From positions 1 through 64,000 of the forward strand of contig CALDUT010000002.1 of NCBI GenBank assembly GCA_937924775.1: a stretch of DNA of 64,000 bases. Reading direction: 5' to 3'. Both the position numbers and the translations under genes were made by a program. The DNA comes from an uncultured Gemmata sp. GTDB lineage: Bacteria; Planctomycetota; Planctomycetia; Gemmatales; Gemmataceae. The notes beneath the pieces were generated by a model that worked only from the letters and a program-made list of their open reading frames with translations, made no database searches and was not told the DNA's origin. Shown in pieces: positions 1 to 10,260 of the stretch. Every line of letters begins with the position of its first letter. The stretch's first letter is position 1.

Positions 1-9
1 ACTGTACGA

Positions 10-1728
10 ATGCGGATGGTGATTTACTTCCTGAGTTGCATCACCAGGAGACAGACCACGAGTCTGCACGCGAGTATGACAATGGTTGCGGGGCTGTGTC
101 TGGCGCCTTTGAGCGTGGCGGCAGAAATTGGCAAGGGGAAGGTTTATTCAGTTGTTGAGGTGCGCTTTGTTGGTCCGCGACAAACCGCCCGGCAAACGCC
201 GGCGCGGGATATCGACTTCCGCGTCACATTCCGTCATGAAAGAGGGAAGCCTGAGTATACAGTGTATGGTTTTTAGGATAGTGATGGCCAAGGCGGTGTC
301 GAGGGGCAAGTATTCCAAGTTCGCTTCTGCCCGACCAAACCGGGCCGCTGGGAATTGGTCCGTGTCGAGTCGAACGTCCGGAAGCTTCAGGGTCAGCATT
401 AGGGGGATCATATTGTCGCGGAGGATTCCCAACACCCCGGGTTTTGGGAGGTCGATCAGGATTTGGCCGGAGGGCGGTGGTATCGCCGCTCCAACGGTTC
501 TCATCCGTATGTGATCGGTAATACTCACTACAGTTTCCTGAGCGGCTACCGCGATATGGGGGTGCGGGCGGATTTTGACATTGCTTGGGAAATCGCGACC
601 AACACGCGGTACTTCCAAAAATTACGTTTCGGCCCCACCGGCGATCGCTACCCGCATCCAACTGAGAAGCCATTTTTGGACGACAAAGGTCAACCCACCG
701 ATGCGGGCATCCATGCTATGCGGCCCAACCCCCGGTGGTTTCAGCAGCGGGTCGATGTCGCCGTCCGGGCCGCTTACGATGCCGACCTTATCGCGGATCT
801 CATCCTCTGCGGTCCGGATACTGCCGATTCTCGATCGACGTTACGGTCGAAAGAAGCGGATGTTCAAGCGTGGTTAAAATACATCGCGGCCCGCTATGGC
901 AGTTATCCGAATGTGTGGCTTTGCCTGTGCAATGAATACGACATCAAGTCACTGAAATACACGAGTGCCGAAATTGTGCGTTTTGGCCAGATCCTCAAGG
1001 GTTATTTGCCCTATCCGACACCGCTGAGCGTTCACGCATCGCCCTATCCTGACGGCAACAAACGCGATCCCAAGGTGAAAAACCCACCGGCCTGGAGTGT
1101 AGAACTTGATCGCTCCCCACCATGGAACGATCATCAGATTCTTCAACGGAAACTGCGGACGATCGCCTCCGCCGTCGATATTATCTAATTGACGTATGAT
1201 AATCCGGGGGGGCAGCCGCGGCAGCGACCCACCATCAACGACGAACTGAGTTACCAAGGCGATGGCGATCAACATTCCGCAGCGGATACTCTGGCCGCCC
1301 ATCTGGGGGCGTTTTTAGGCGGCGGGTATGGTTCGACCGGTTACAAAACCAGAGACAAAAAAGGCCATTACTTCTGGGGTGGTTTTGATCCGAAGGAATA
1401 CACCGCGGCCGTAGGGCTGAAGTTCCTACGCGATGTGATCGATCAGAACATCACTTTTTGGAAGATGGTTCCCGATACGGCCTTATTCACGAACCTCGAT
1501 ACGGCTTTCCGCGGCTTGGCATGGCCGGGGCGGGAATACGTTCTGGGTACCGACAAAGCCGCCGCTGGAGTGATCGCGAACCTACCCGCCGGTAAGTGGA
1601 CCGTGACCCAATACGATCTGATCCGGCAAACGTCGGAAGTTCTGACCCGCCAAGCGACTAGGATGTTCACCTTCGATGTCCCCGACAGTCGCGCCACGCT
1701 CTTCCACTTCCAAAAAAACTCAGATTGA
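10..1728 (+). pseudogene. Decayed secreted glycoside-hydrolase-like gene (DUF5060/DUF4038 type)
   Basis: A single reading frame runs from an ATG at 10 to a stop at 1726-1728 but is broken by three stops: TAG at 274-276, TAG in the 390s (after residues LQGQH) and TAA at 1186-1188. Translating through them gives one continuous protein of about 570 residues. It has a signal-peptide-like N-terminus, a beta-rich N-terminal domain (residues RVTFRHERGKPEY), then a TIM-barrel-like part starting GGRWYRRSNGSHPYVIGNTHY with the strand WLCLCNEYD and later PTINDELSYQGDG. A C-terminal beta domain resembles the collagen-binding-like domain of DUF4038 apiosidase-like enzymes. All three stops are one base from a sense codon (TGG or CAG/CAA), so point nonsense mutations explain them without any frameshift. 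Family naming is from motif memory; the pseudogene call rests on the frame itself. Sequencing error is the alternative. Confidence 0.8.
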
Positions 1729-1745
1729 GAGGGGAAGGTGATCCG

Positions 1746-2105
1746 TTACGCCTCATCCACATAATTCTGCCCTCGACGGCGACGGTAGCGTCGCAAAAAG
1801 TGGGCGGGCAGCTCCGAGGGACTCGCCACACCAAAGTGGCGGTAGAGGTTCGTCACATATTCCTGGATCGTGGCGGGAGAAATGCCCAAGGCGAGCGCTG
1901 CCCGTCGCTTGCTGTCTCCCACCAGCAACCGCTCGAGCGTATGGCGGAGATGGGGTGACAATGCGGACAGATTGGGTTGGCTACTGAGCTACAATTCGCC
2001 GCCCAGATGAGGGGCGAGCAGTTGATGGATGTAATCGACTTTCTGTTGGCGGGAATATTTGGCAACAACGTCACACGCACCGTGACTGTTCGTCCTGATC
2101 CAACG
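1746..2105 (-). pseudogene. Remnant of a LuxR-type DNA-binding regulator
   Basis: From 1961 down to 1746 the minus strand encodes a 71-residue LuxR-like helix-turn-helix: SPHLRHTLERLLVGDSKR, then ALGISPATIQEYVTNLYRHF and GVASPSELPAHFLRR. The recognition-helix pattern SPATIQEYVTNLYRHFGV is that of planctomycete LuxR C-terminal domains. Going upstream in the same frame there is a TAG at 1989-1991. Above it, sense codons continue (VDYIHQLLAPHLGGEL) to roughly 2105, which looks like the missing upstream part of the same protein. The only start below the stop is a TTG at 1961 with no good ribosome binding site. I read it as a regulator inactivated by a nonsense mutation and probably truncated. The upstream limit is uncertain because the opposite strand is also open there. 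Confidence 0.65.
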
Positions 2106-2156
2106 TTGTTTTTTCCCCTTGTAAATGCTCTAACCGATGGTCCGTTCTCCTAAGAG

Positions 2157-2270
2157 GTGACCTATACTATCACGGTGATTCCCGAGCCAGCGAGTGTTGT
2201 GGTGATGGGGCTGCTTGCGGTCGCTGGGCTGGGTGTTTTCTGTCGGCGAAGGCTTTCCCTTTCGGTGTAG
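2157..2270 (+). pseudogene. PEP-CTERM sorting tail, remnant of an exported protein
   Basis: The frame encodes YTITVIPEPASVVVMG, then LLAVAGLGVFCRRR and a short end before TAG at 2268-2270. This is a complete PEP-CTERM signal: the VPEP-like box (VIPEPAS), a hydrophobic helix and a terminal arginine cluster. Such tails are anchoring/sorting signals recognised by exosortase (established for the family). A TAA at 2151-2153 lies directly before it. Above that stop the same frame stays open for about 100 bases (VTRTVTVRPDPTLFFPL), compatible with the end of a beta-sandwich ectodomain. No start codon, signal peptide or full domain is present, so this is the tail of a decayed gene. It sits in the same decayed patch as the two preceding remnants. 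Confidence 0.65.
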
Positions 2271-2310
2271 GCTCAAACTGCCCTAATGTGGTGAAGAAGC
2301 CGTGGTTGGT

Positions 2311-5300
2311 TCATGGCTTTTTCCCAAACGGTAAGGGGAAGGGCAGCGAACGGTGACTCCCGGGCGGCACGGGGGGAGCGGGGGTGGGCCGGGCTGGTAG
2401 GCCGGGGAACAGTTTATTCAATTCCCGTTCGAGAAGTTCCCGCCCAGCATCTTTGACACTTTCCCGGGCGAGGTTCATCACGGCTTGTTCAAAAGCGCGT
2501 CGGTCGATCTGTGGCTGAGCCAGTGTACCACCCACCGGCACCGGCACGACCTTGCCACTGATAGCATTCTGCAGCAGTGGGTTATTCCGCAACGCGGGCC
2601 AATCCTTGGGCAACGGGACATCGACAATCAGATCCAAAGTGTTATCGAAACCCACCGAGCCGCTGGTCTTCAGAGTCGTCCCACCGATTCGGAAGGTGAA
2701 GTTCTGATGGTGAATGCGTCCATGGGCGATTTGTACTGGTACGGTTGTTTCGTTCACCAACGTCATAGACGTATTGTTGGCCCCCAGCAGCTGCGCGATG
2801 GCCGAAACCACTGGGCCGGCTCCGACGACAGCCCGGTGAATCACCAATGTTCCTTGGAGATTCGTTTGCGTGAAATCATCCAGCGGGATGCAGTTGTCGC
2901 CCAACGTTGCGGAAATCTCGCCTTCGGCTTGAGTGGCGTTGGCGATCGCGGGGAGGGCGTACCCCAACGCCCCCGCGGTGGCTTGGGGGGTGAGTTTGGC
3001 CCGTTCGACGATGCGTCCCTTCGCAAAACACAATTCCCCCGGTGCGGTATCGAGCTTCAAGGTGGGGGAGAGTGTAACACTGCCGCCGCCAAAACTGGCC
3101 CGTAGTGGCGTGATAACCACCACGCCGCGGGTCATTTTCGCTTCCAAATCCGCTGAACCGACATCGAATCCATACACTGAAATGCGGTTCCAACCGATGG
3201 CCGCTTCACCACTGAGATTTGCCAAAAGGCCCGGTGGAGGGGGGGGAGTTGCCGCCTCGGGGGCTTTCAGAACCATCGGCCGACCTGGTTGGGGGGTGAG
3301 GGCAATCCCCACGGCGGTGTTACTTCCCACTGGGCCATTCACTCGGAAGGCCCGGGATCCCGTTCCGGTCGCGGTGAATTGGCCACCGAGCCAATCCCGG
3401 ATCGCGGGGGAAAGTTGCGACCAATCGTAACGCACAGTGCCGCTGAAGCTAAGTTCTTGTATTGTCGTGACTTGTGAAATAGTTCCTTTCGCATTGACCA
3501 CCCAGCCGGGGCGATTCACGTGAGCCAGAGAGAAAGTCAAACTATCGTTCGAATCCGTGTAGCGGCCATCGAGTTCCACTGTAAATTGCGTCTCGCTCCA
3601 GAGGGGGTCATTTTTCAGCCCATAGACGAAATTCGTGACCTCCAGTGTGCCGCGGAAAGATGTGAGATCCCCCGCGGAGTGAAACGATACTGGCCCTTCG
3701 GCTCGCCCGTGGAACGCATCCCGACCGTGGGGGTCCGTAGAAAGTCCCACGATGTGGCCAAGACGGTTGAGTTCGGCAACGCACTGACCGCTGCCGCGGA
3801 CGGTCACTGCGCCCTGCCGTGATCGGTTGATCTGGAGTGTACCATCCTCGACGGTTAGGGTGGCAGACTCCAGCTTCAATTGGCGGAAGGTGACGGTGTT
3901 GTCGGTGTCGCGGAGGGTCGTGAGGGTCATGTTGGTGGTGGCGTCCAGTGACGGTTCGTGAATGGTCAGCCCCGCGCCACGGAAGTGGAATTTTCGCAGC
4001 TTCAAGGTCAGCTCGTCGATATTCACGCGATCCTCTGTCAATCGGGCTTGACCGCGGGCCGCAATGGAACCGCTTATGACATAGGGCGGAATTGTCACAA
4101 AGGCCGCGATCCGCGATTTCCATCGGGTGAGGTCGCCCTTCAGATCGAGATCCACGGTCCCCTCTGTCAGGCCTAGCAGATCGTCAATCGGTTTAAGCAA
4201 AGTCACCCGCAGCTCGTCGGTATCCGCACGCAGAGTCAGGGTTCCCTCATCCAGCTGTATCGGGCCATTACCAGCCCATCGTCCTTGGGCGACCCACTGT
4301 AGGTGTAAAGCCGGTTCCTTCCACCCTTTGCTCTCCGCCCATGTCAACACCAAGTTTTTGAGTTGAACTCGGCCACTGGCGGTGAAACGTTCATCATTGG
4401 TACGGCGGGCGGTGAGTTCTGCGAGGGCTTCGCCATCCAACTGGCGATCGCCCCAGTCGGCAAATTGATCAAGGCGCTGAGCCAAACGATGCAGGTAGAT
4501 ATGAGCGGCGGCTTGGATCGTTTCCGGTGTGGTGCGAACATTGAGGGCGATGAAGTCCGCGGTGCAGATGAGCTTGTCGAACTGCGGTAACTGCCCGCGG
4601 GTAAAGCGGCTGGTGAATTCGAGATGCAGCGGATCGTCCCAGCGAAACCTTTGACCCGCCTGGACGGCTTCCAAGGCGGATGTGTGCAGGATACCGTCCC
4701 AGATGACGCCGTGGGTGTCCGAATGGCTAGTCAGTTTTATGTCCAATTGCCCGCCGCGGAGTTCCGTACCGTCTTTGATGTGCAAAAGTCGCGGGAGTTG
4801 AGCGGCCAGGGCGGCCAGTTCAACCCTTGCACTGACGGCAATTCCGGGTTGTGAAAAGAGATTCGTGAGCAGCTCGTCATAATCTACGGTGCCAGAGGCC
4901 GAGAAGGTGCCGACATCGCAGGTCAGGTCGAACTGCCGCATCCGGAGGCTTCGATTCGTAACTTCAATATCCAATGGTAGTTGCGCAGATCTCAACTGGA
5001 GCGTGTCGCCGAGAAGTTCTGGTCCGCAATAAGTCAGTTGGCGAAGTGCGCAATGCCCCGCCACCGCGAAGTGTTCCTGCGTATGCTGAAATTTCAGATC
5101 GCACGTGAACCAGCCGCCGAGGTGGACCGGGGCTCCACATCGCGTCAGCACCGGAGTTGCAATGGCCAGGGGAAAGTCGTGCGTTTGTAGCTGAAGCTCG
5201 TGGGATTCGCCGATCACAGCTTTGGCATCGAGTTGACCGGTGGCGGCTTGCAAGTGAACCGTGATGGGTTCTGCTCGGTTCGCTGGGATGTTCAGTTCGC

Positions 5301-5883
5301 CCTTCAAGTCTGCAATCTGCTGCGAACGACCCTCGGAAGCATCCGTAAGCGTCAGTTGGCCATTGTGGAAGTGAATGGACAGTGCCGAACGGGGAGTCGG
5401 TTGCCGAGAACCCTCATCGCTCAGGTAATAAGCCAAGGCCTGCTCAATATTAGTGCTGCCGTTATAGCAGAACACCGTGATCACCGGTTGGTTCACGGTG
5501 ACTGACCCCAGTTCGGATGAGTTGCGGAGCAATTCTACGAGAGTTTTCGTAGAGGTTATCTCGCCAATAGTGGCGATGGTGTGACCGGTTTCGTCGGTGA
5601 GCGTGATTTCCCGCAGTCTGAGCGGGGAAAACCAGCCTAGCGAGGCACTTCCGATCTGTACAGATCCGCGCAGTTCGGCCAACGCTTTGCGGGCGAAATA
5701 ATTCCGCAACGGCGTTTTGGCGATAATCGTGGGGGCAAACCACACACTGATCGCTAGCACCAGCATGAGTGGCAGAAGTCGCTTCAGCCAACGACGTAGC
5801 CTCCGCCGTGGGGCCGGCAGTGGTGGCGACGATCCCGCCGCTGGGGGAGAAACGGGCGGCGGAGTGATCGTCGTCGCGGACAT
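2311..5883 (-). CDS. AsmA-like membrane-anchored envelope protein
   Basis: A 1,190-residue protein with an N-terminal proline-rich cytoplasmic stretch, a basic cluster (RRRLRRWLKR), and one transmembrane segment (LLPLMLVLAISVWFAPTII, about residues 38-57). A very long beta-rich periplasmic region follows. The start at 5883 (MSATTITPP) is chosen over the upstream ATG at 5919 because GGAGGAGAC stands just before it. Near the C-terminus the pattern of an AsmA C-terminal region is visible: a run like VNETTVPVQIAHGRIHHQNF followed by TLKTSGSVGFDNTLDLIVDV, then a glycine/proline-rich tail. AsmA/TamB-type proteins form long lipid-handling grooves in the envelope (family knowledge). A role in outer-membrane lipid or protein transport here is inference. 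It stands alone, downstream of a dienelactone hydrolase on the same strand with about 240 bases between. Confidence 0.75.
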   Translation of the reverse strand: MSATTITPPPVSPPAAGSSPPLPAPRRRLRRWLKRLLPLMLVLAISVWFAPTIIAKTPLRNYFARKALAELRGSVQIGSASLGWFSPLRLREITLTDETGHTIATIGEITSTKTLVELLRNSSELGSVTVNQPVITVFCYNGSTNIEQALAYYLSDEGSRQPTPRSALSIHFHNGQLTLTDASEGRSQQIADLKGELNIPANRAEPITVHLQAATGQLDAKAVIGESHELQLQTHDFPLAIATPVLTRCGAPVHLGGWFTCDLKFQHTQEHFAVAGHCALRQLTYCGPELLGDTLQLRSAQLPLDIEVTNRSLRMRQFDLTCDVGTFSASGTVDYDELLTNLFSQPGIAVSARVELAALAAQLPRLLHIKDGTELRGGQLDIKLTSHSDTHGVIWDGILHTSALEAVQAGQRFRWDDPLHLEFTSRFTRGQLPQFDKLICTADFIALNVRTTPETIQAAAHIYLHRLAQRLDQFADWGDRQLDGEALAELTARRTNDERFTASGRVQLKNLVLTWAESKGWKEPALHLQWVAQGRWAGNGPIQLDEGTLTLRADTDELRVTLLKPIDDLLGLTEGTVDLDLKGDLTRWKSRIAAFVTIPPYVISGSIAARGQARLTEDRVNIDELTLKLRKFHFRGAGLTIHEPSLDATTNMTLTTLRDTDNTVTFRQLKLESATLTVEDGTLQINRSRQGAVTVRGSGQCVAELNRLGHIVGLSTDPHGRDAFHGRAEGPVSFHSAGDLTSFRGTLEVTNFVYGLKNDPLWSETQFTVELDGRYTDSNDSLTFSLAHVNRPGWVVNAKGTISQVTTIQELSFSGTVRYDWSQLSPAIRDWLGGQFTATGTGSRAFRVNGPVGSNTAVGIALTPQPGRPMVLKAPEAATPPPPPGLLANLSGEAAIGWNRISVYGFDVGSADLEAKMTRGVVVITPLRASFGGGSVTLSPTLKLDTAPGELCFAKGRIVERAKLTPQATAGALGYALPAIANATQAEGEISATLGDNCIPLDDFTQTNLQGTLVIHRAVVGAGPVVSAIAQLLGANNTSMTLVNETTVPVQIAHGRIHHQNFTFRIGGTTLKTSGSVGFDNTLDLIVDVPLPKDWPALRNNPLLQNAISGKVVPVPVGGTLAQPQIDRRAFEQAVMNLARESVKDAGRELLERELNKLFPGLPARPTPAPPVPPGSHRSLPFPLPFGKKP

Positions 5884-6122
5884 GAAGTCTCCTCCCTCAG
5901 CGGGCACTGTCTTGCGCATCCCCCATCGGCAGACCAGCCGGATGAACCGTAAGCGTTATCGGGGGCTCGGAGAAGTTGACACAAGAGGAGGCGATAGAAG
6001 CCGCAGAGCCGGAGCAATCCTGTGGTGACGAGAAAACCCGGACCAGGGGAAAAGGGGAACCCGCGGCCCGGGCCAAAATTTTGCTGACAGTGAAAAATTT
6101 CGCGCCAAGCAGGAATGAACTC

Positions 6123-6905
6123 TCAGTGACCGAGGGTTTGTTTGAACAATTCCCGCATGCGTTTCCACGAATCTTCGTCTGCGGCCTTGTTATAGGCCAT
6201 TCCCTTGATATTGTGCTTGTCGGCATTAGGAACGGTGAAGCTGTGGACCGTATCTTTGTAGGAGACAAATTCGTATGGGGTTTTCGCGGCATCGAGTGTT
6301 TCGCAGAAGCTCTTGATGTCTTCGGGTTTGATGAAGAAATCGTCGGCCCCGTGCAGAATCAAGAGCCGCCCTTTGATGGCTTTGGCCTCCGCTTCAGTCA
6401 GTTTTGGCAAGGCGGCATGGAAGGTCACGACGGCTTTCAAATCGGCCCCTGTGGCGGCCAGTTGGATGCAGGTGCTGCCGCCGAAACAATAGCCAATAGC
6501 CGCGAGTTTGTCGGGATCGACATTGGGTTGGCTTTTGAGTTTCTGGAGTGCCGCTTCCGCCCGTCCACGCCAAATGGCGATGTTTTGCCGCACGGTCGTT
6601 GCCATCTTGCGGGCGTTGTCGGGGTGATCAGTGGTTTGTCCGTCGCCGTACATATCGGCGGCAAATGCGACATAGCCGAGTTCGGCCAGTTGTTTGGCAC
6701 GGTTTTTCGCGTATTCATCGAGGCCCCACCATTCATGAACCACCAGCACCCCGGGGCGTTTGTCTTTGGAAGCGTCGTCGTAGGCCAGGAAACCTTTGAG
6801 TTTGACGCCATCGAATTCGTATTCCACCGATTTGGTGACCACGGCGGCTGGGGCCAGCCCGGCCAACGATACGACCGATACCATCGCCAAGACGTTCCGA
6901 ACCAT
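6123..6905 (-). CDS. Secreted dienelactone hydrolase family protein
   Basis: A 260-residue alpha/beta hydrolase with an N-terminal signal peptide (MVRNVLAMVSVVSLAGLAPA). The family signature is clear: VVHEWWGLDEY for the oxyanion/Glu region, the nucleophile Cys in GYCFGG, the acid in HGADDFF, and the catalytic His in DTVHSFTVP. Dienelactone hydrolases use a Cys-Asp-His triad on lactones or esters; many exported relatives have no known substrate. The start at 6905 is preferred to an ATG at 6926 because GGAGG lies eight bases upstream of it, and because the shorter form begins directly with the signal peptide. No partner gene makes the substrate obvious. Confidence 0.88.
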   Translation of the reverse strand: MVRNVLAMVSVVSLAGLAPAAVVTKSVEYEFDGVKLKGFLAYDDASKDKRPGVLVVHEWWGLDEYAKNRAKQLAELGYVAFAADMYGDGQTTDHPDNARKMATTVRQNIAIWRGRAEAALQKLKSQPNVDPDKLAAIGYCFGGSTCIQLAATGADLKAVVTFHAALPKLTEAEAKAIKGRLLILHGADDFFIKPEDIKSFCETLDAAKTPYEFVSYKDTVHSFTVPNADKHNIKGMAYNKAADEDSWKRMRELFKQTLGH

Positions 6906-7112
6906 GGTTTGGGCCTCCGAATGCATCAGGAAGAGAGGAGATATTGTAGAAGCCGGTTCACAACTTCAGAAGGGCGGGGAATTCTTAGCGATAGTCGTGT
7001 TACGCGGTGAATTATGAAGTGGCTTAGCGGCCGAAAAAGCCCTCACCGCGACAGACCCGGGGGGCAAAGACTTCCGGAGGTCGCGGTGGGGGGCATTGGA
7101 ATGAAGAGAGCG

Positions 7113-7583
7113 TTAGCCGGTGATGTCGCCGGCGAGTTTAGCCAAAGCTTCGTAGGTGAGGGCGTAGGGCCTCTGATAGCGACCCACATATTCGTGGCTG
7201 CCTTCGAAGCGACGCAGGATGGCCCGGTGGGTTCCGGAGAGGTGGACTTCATAATAGGTGAGAGATGCACCCTTTTTCGTGGGAGCCGCACTTCGCAAAA
7301 TGGCTTCTTGGCGGGTTTCATCCACTTCCAGCAGTTTCAGCGGCTCCAACAACCCGGTCACCCGATTGGCGATGTTCTCAGCCCATGAGCGAAGGGTGAG
7401 GCCGTCGGGGGCCGGATTGGTCCGGGTCAACGTCAGTTCCCAAACCAAGCAGGAGAGGGAATCGGTTTGGTCGGCCACGAGATTCACCGACCAGCCGATT
7501 TCGGGGATCGTCGCCATCAAGGAATGGCGACCCGAACCGCGGGGCTGCCATTCATTTAGTTTTTGCAGCAGTTTTTCGGTCAT
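7113..7583 (-). CDS. Conserved hypothetical protein, last gene of the spoVR cluster
   Basis: A 156-residue soluble protein starting [12 protein letters not shown]. The start at 7583 has GGAGGGACTG immediately upstream; an upstream ATG at 7622 has no clear ribosome site. The start lies inside the 3' end of spoVR (32-base overlap), which points to translational coupling and membership of the prkA-DUF444-spoVR unit. The sequence has alternating strands and helices ([39 protein letters not shown]) with no motif I recognise, no signal peptide and no membrane segment. Function unknown; the position suggests an accessory to the stress-kinase system, which is inference. Confidence 0.75.
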   Translation of the reverse strand: MTEKLLQKLNEWQPRGSGRHSLMATIPEIGWSVNLVADQTDSLSCLVWELTLTRTNPAPDGLTLRSWAENIANRVTGLLEPLKLLEVDETRQEAILRSAAPTKKGASLTYYEVHLSGTHRAILRRFEGSHEYVGRYQRPYALTYEALAKLAGDITG

Positions 7584-9108
7584 CAGTCCCTCCGATTGTT
7601 TGTTGGGTGTGTTCGCTTCCATCGAAGCTCAAAAGCGTGGGTTGTCCATCGCAGACGGTTTCCAGGTGAACCGGTCGGGCCCAAATATACTGCAAGTTGG
7701 CAAGCACATCTCGTGCCTCATCCAACTTTAAGTCTATCCCATGATGTTCATGCCGCAACAGCAGTTCGCCCCGGTTGCGGTGGTTGCCGTCGATGACGTA
7801 AATCCACGGTTTACCGAAGTTTGTCAGGCTGAAGAGCAGACGCTGTTTGATTTTGTGGAATTCGCGGCTTTCGATCACATAATTTTTCGTCTGCTCCTGA
7901 TAACTGAACGAAAAGAGGTTGTGCTCCTTGCAAAATTCCGGGGTTAAAAATGTGTCAATAAACGTAATGTCGTTGTGAATTTTCCGCACTTCGAAGATTT
8001 TTTGCCGTCCGAGGCCCAGTTGTTTATCCCAAGTGCGTTTTTTCTCCATGTCGTCACAATTTTCCCACTCTGGGCCAAATTGGCCCATATTCCACCGGCG
8101 CTCAATATCCCGCAACAGTTCGATCCCCAGCTTGTAGGGGTTGAGCCGGCGCGAACTGGTGGCCATGGTGCCGGAATGGTGGTCGGCGTAGTCGATCACT
8201 TCCGAGGGTTCCAGCACTTTTTGCGTCATGATGGTGCTGTGCCAGTAGCTGGCCCACCCCTCGTTGAGGATTTTGGTTTGGGCTTGCGGGAAGAAATAGT
8301 ACGCCTCATCGCGGATGATGCTGAGGATGTCGCGTTGCCAGTTTTTCATCGGGGCATGCTCGATGAGAAATAGCAGCACATCCTTTTCCGGCCGCTCGGG
8401 GAAATGGAGGATCCGGGATGCGGCCTTCGTCTCCTCGGCGTCGCTGGGTTTGTTTTCGGGCCGCGGATTGATGTAATCCGCCATATAGCCTTTGGCCTTG
8501 AAGCGGGGTGTGTCCTCGGTTTCCGTTCGCTCAGGTTCATCGAGCGCGGTGAAATCGTATTTTGAGGCGTCGTCGCGGCGTTTGATCGCCACAGAATGAA
8601 TGTCGATCAGGTCGTCGATGGACAAGCATTTGTCCATGAAGGCTTCGACTTCGTCTTCGCCAAACCGCTCGACATACCGGCGAATCCGGGCTGCGTGGTT
8701 GGCGATCTCGTCCATCATTTTTCGGGACGTGTGGGCGAAGTAGGCGTTATTTTTGAAGAAGTCGCAATGCCCATAAACGTGGGCCATGACCAATTTTTGG
8801 TCCACCGTGTGATTGCACCGCATCAGGTAAGCGTAACACGGGTCGTTATTGATCACCATTTCATAAATTTTCGACAACCCGTATTCGTAGCTTTTTTTCA
8901 GCTCTTCGTATTGCATACCAAACGACCAATGCGGATAGCGGGTGGGAAACCCACCGTAGGCCGCGATTTCGTTGAGGTCGTCGGCATCGACCACTTCAAA
9001 GATGGTTTCAAAGAAATCCAAGCCGTATTCCCGTGCGTAGCCCTCGATCTCATCTTTGAGGACACGCAAGTGGGGTGGAAGGTTCGTGTTGTAGAAACCC
9101 CAGCTCAT
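7552..9108 (-). CDS. spoVR: SpoVR family protein (YcgB-like)
   Basis: A 518-residue protein matching the SpoVR family along its whole length, with the hallmarks [49 protein letters not shown] and [12 protein letters not shown]. Later come [16 protein letters not shown] and [12 protein letters not shown], with conserved His and Glu residues. The start at 9108 (MSWGFYN) has GGAG seven bases upstream; the in-frame ATG at 9120 is less likely. B. subtilis SpoVR affects spore cortex and E. coli YcgB is a stress-induced protein; the biochemical role is not established. It lies 21 bases downstream of the DUF444 gene, in the order kinase, DUF444, SpoVR that is common in non-spore-forming bacteria. Confidence 0.95.
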   Translation of the reverse strand: MSWGFYNTNLPPHLRVLKDEIEGYAREYGLDFFETIFEVVDADDLNEIAAYGGFPTRYPHWSFGMQYEELKKSYEYGLSKIYEMVINNDPCYAYLMRCNHTVDQKLVMAHVYGHCDFFKNNAYFAHTSRKMMDEIANHAARIRRYVERFGEDEVEAFMDKCLSIDDLIDIHSVAIKRRDDASKYDFTALDEPERTETEDTPRFKAKGYMADYINPRPENKPSDAEETKAASRILHFPERPEKDVLLFLIEHAPMKNWQRDILSIIRDEAYYFFPQAQTKILNEGWASYWHSTIMTQKVLEPSEVIDYADHHSGTMATSSRRLNPYKLGIELLRDIERRWNMGQFGPEWENCDDMEKKRTWDKQLGLGRQKIFEVRKIHNDITFIDTFLTPEFCKEHNLFSFSYQEQTKNYVIESREFHKIKQRLLFSLTNFGKPWIYVIDGNHRNRGELLLRHEHHGIDLKLDEARDVLANLQYIWARPVHLETVCDGQPTLLSFDGSEHTQQTIGGTDDRKTAAKTK

Positions 9109-9129
9109 ACGCGACTCCATCCGGCGGGT

Positions 9130-10260
9130 TTACCGCCCGGTGCCCAGAAATTCTTTGATACTGCCTACAATGGCGTCCCGATCCGGGATATGACTAACGA
9201 CCACGTTTTCATGTTTCTCCGCCAACTCGAAAACGTGGTGAGCGAATTCGCCACTGCCATAGGGCGATTCGACTTGCCCGTAGCCGAAGAGATTCAACTT
9301 CGGCAGTAAATGATGATGCAGCAGATCCTTGCACTTGGGTACATCATCCCCCCAATTATCACCATCGGAGAAGTGGAAGGCATAAACATTCCACTGGCTG
9401 GGCGGGTAGCGGGCATCGATGATCTTGTGGCACAGTTCATAGGCACTGCTGATCTTCGTACCGCCGCTTTCCCGGGTATGATAGAACGTGTGTTCATCCA
9501 CTTCTTGCGCGACCGCATCGTGAATGATGTAAACGGTTTCCACCCCGTTGTAATGCCGCTTGATCCATGTATCGATCCAGAACGCTTCGATACGGACAAT
9601 CTCCTTCTGTTCGTCGGTCATACTCCCGGAAACGTCCATCATGTAAATGATGACCGCGACCGAGTCGGGCTTGGGGACTTCTTTCCACGAGCGATACTGC
9701 TTATCCTCCCGCACCGGGATCACCACCGGTTGCTGGGGATCGTATGTACCTGCAGCAATTTGACGCTTGAGCGCCCGCTTGAACGTACGCTTGAAGTGCC
9801 GAAGCGATTCCGGGCCGACACTCCGAATGCTGGTGTACTTGTCTTTCTCGGTGACGATGTTTTTCTGGCCACGCGGTTCGATTCGCGGCAGGGCCAGTTC
9901 TTCGCCGAGAATATCGGCCAATTCTTCAAGGGTCAGATCGACCTCCAGAATGTGGCCGCCGGGAGAATCGCCGGCTTGGGGTTCACCCTCGCCGTCTTGC
10001 GGGGCGGTCAGGGGCTGGCCCGGTTGCCCTGGACCAACGCCGACGCCACCGGAGTTCTTCTTGCCAAAGCGGAATTGGGGGGGATTGATGCTCGGCAGAG
10101 GAATCGACACGTAGTCGTTCCCTTTCTTACCGATCATTTCTCCGCGGCTGATGTACTTGGAAAGGTTGCTTTTTACCTTTCCGCGGACAATCTTGCGGAA
10201 CCGCTGCAGGTCTTGTTCGATTTTTTGTCCCACGGCAATCAGGCCTCGGGGGGAATCCAC
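9130..10260 (-). CDS. yeaH: DUF444 / YeaH-like protein with a von Willebrand A-type domain
   Basis: A 376-residue protein. The N-terminus carries KIEQDLQRFRKIVRGKV and the family motif SKYISRGEMIGKKG, followed by a glycine/proline linker. The C-terminal half has a MIDAS-like strand VIIYMMDVSGSMTDEQKE (DxSGS metal site). The later stretch RESGGTKISSAYEL supplies the conserved Thr, and FHFSDGDNWGDD the distal Asp. This is the E. coli YeaH family, whose gene is co-transcribed with the kinase gene yeaG. The start is a GTG at 10260 without an obvious ribosome site; a second GTG twelve codons in (VGQKIEQ) is an alternative. The gene is separated from prkA by 370 bases that contain the SRP RNA. Confidence 0.93.
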   Translation of the reverse strand: MDSPRGLIAVGQKIEQDLQRFRKIVRGKVKSNLSKYISRGEMIGKKGNDYVSIPLPSINPPQFRFGKKNSGGVGVGPGQPGQPLTAPQDGEGEPQAGDSPGGHILEVDLTLEELADILGEELALPRIEPRGQKNIVTEKDKYTSIRSVGPESLRHFKRTFKRALKRQIAAGTYDPQQPVVIPVREDKQYRSWKEVPKPDSVAVIIYMMDVSGSMTDEQKEIVRIEAFWIDTWIKRHYNGVETVYIIHDAVAQEVDEHTFYHTRESGGTKISSAYELCHKIIDARYPPSQWNVYAFHFSDGDNWGDDVPKCKDLLHHHLLPKLNLFGYGQVESPYGSGEFAHHVFELAEKHENVVVSHIPDRDAIVGSIKEFLGTGR

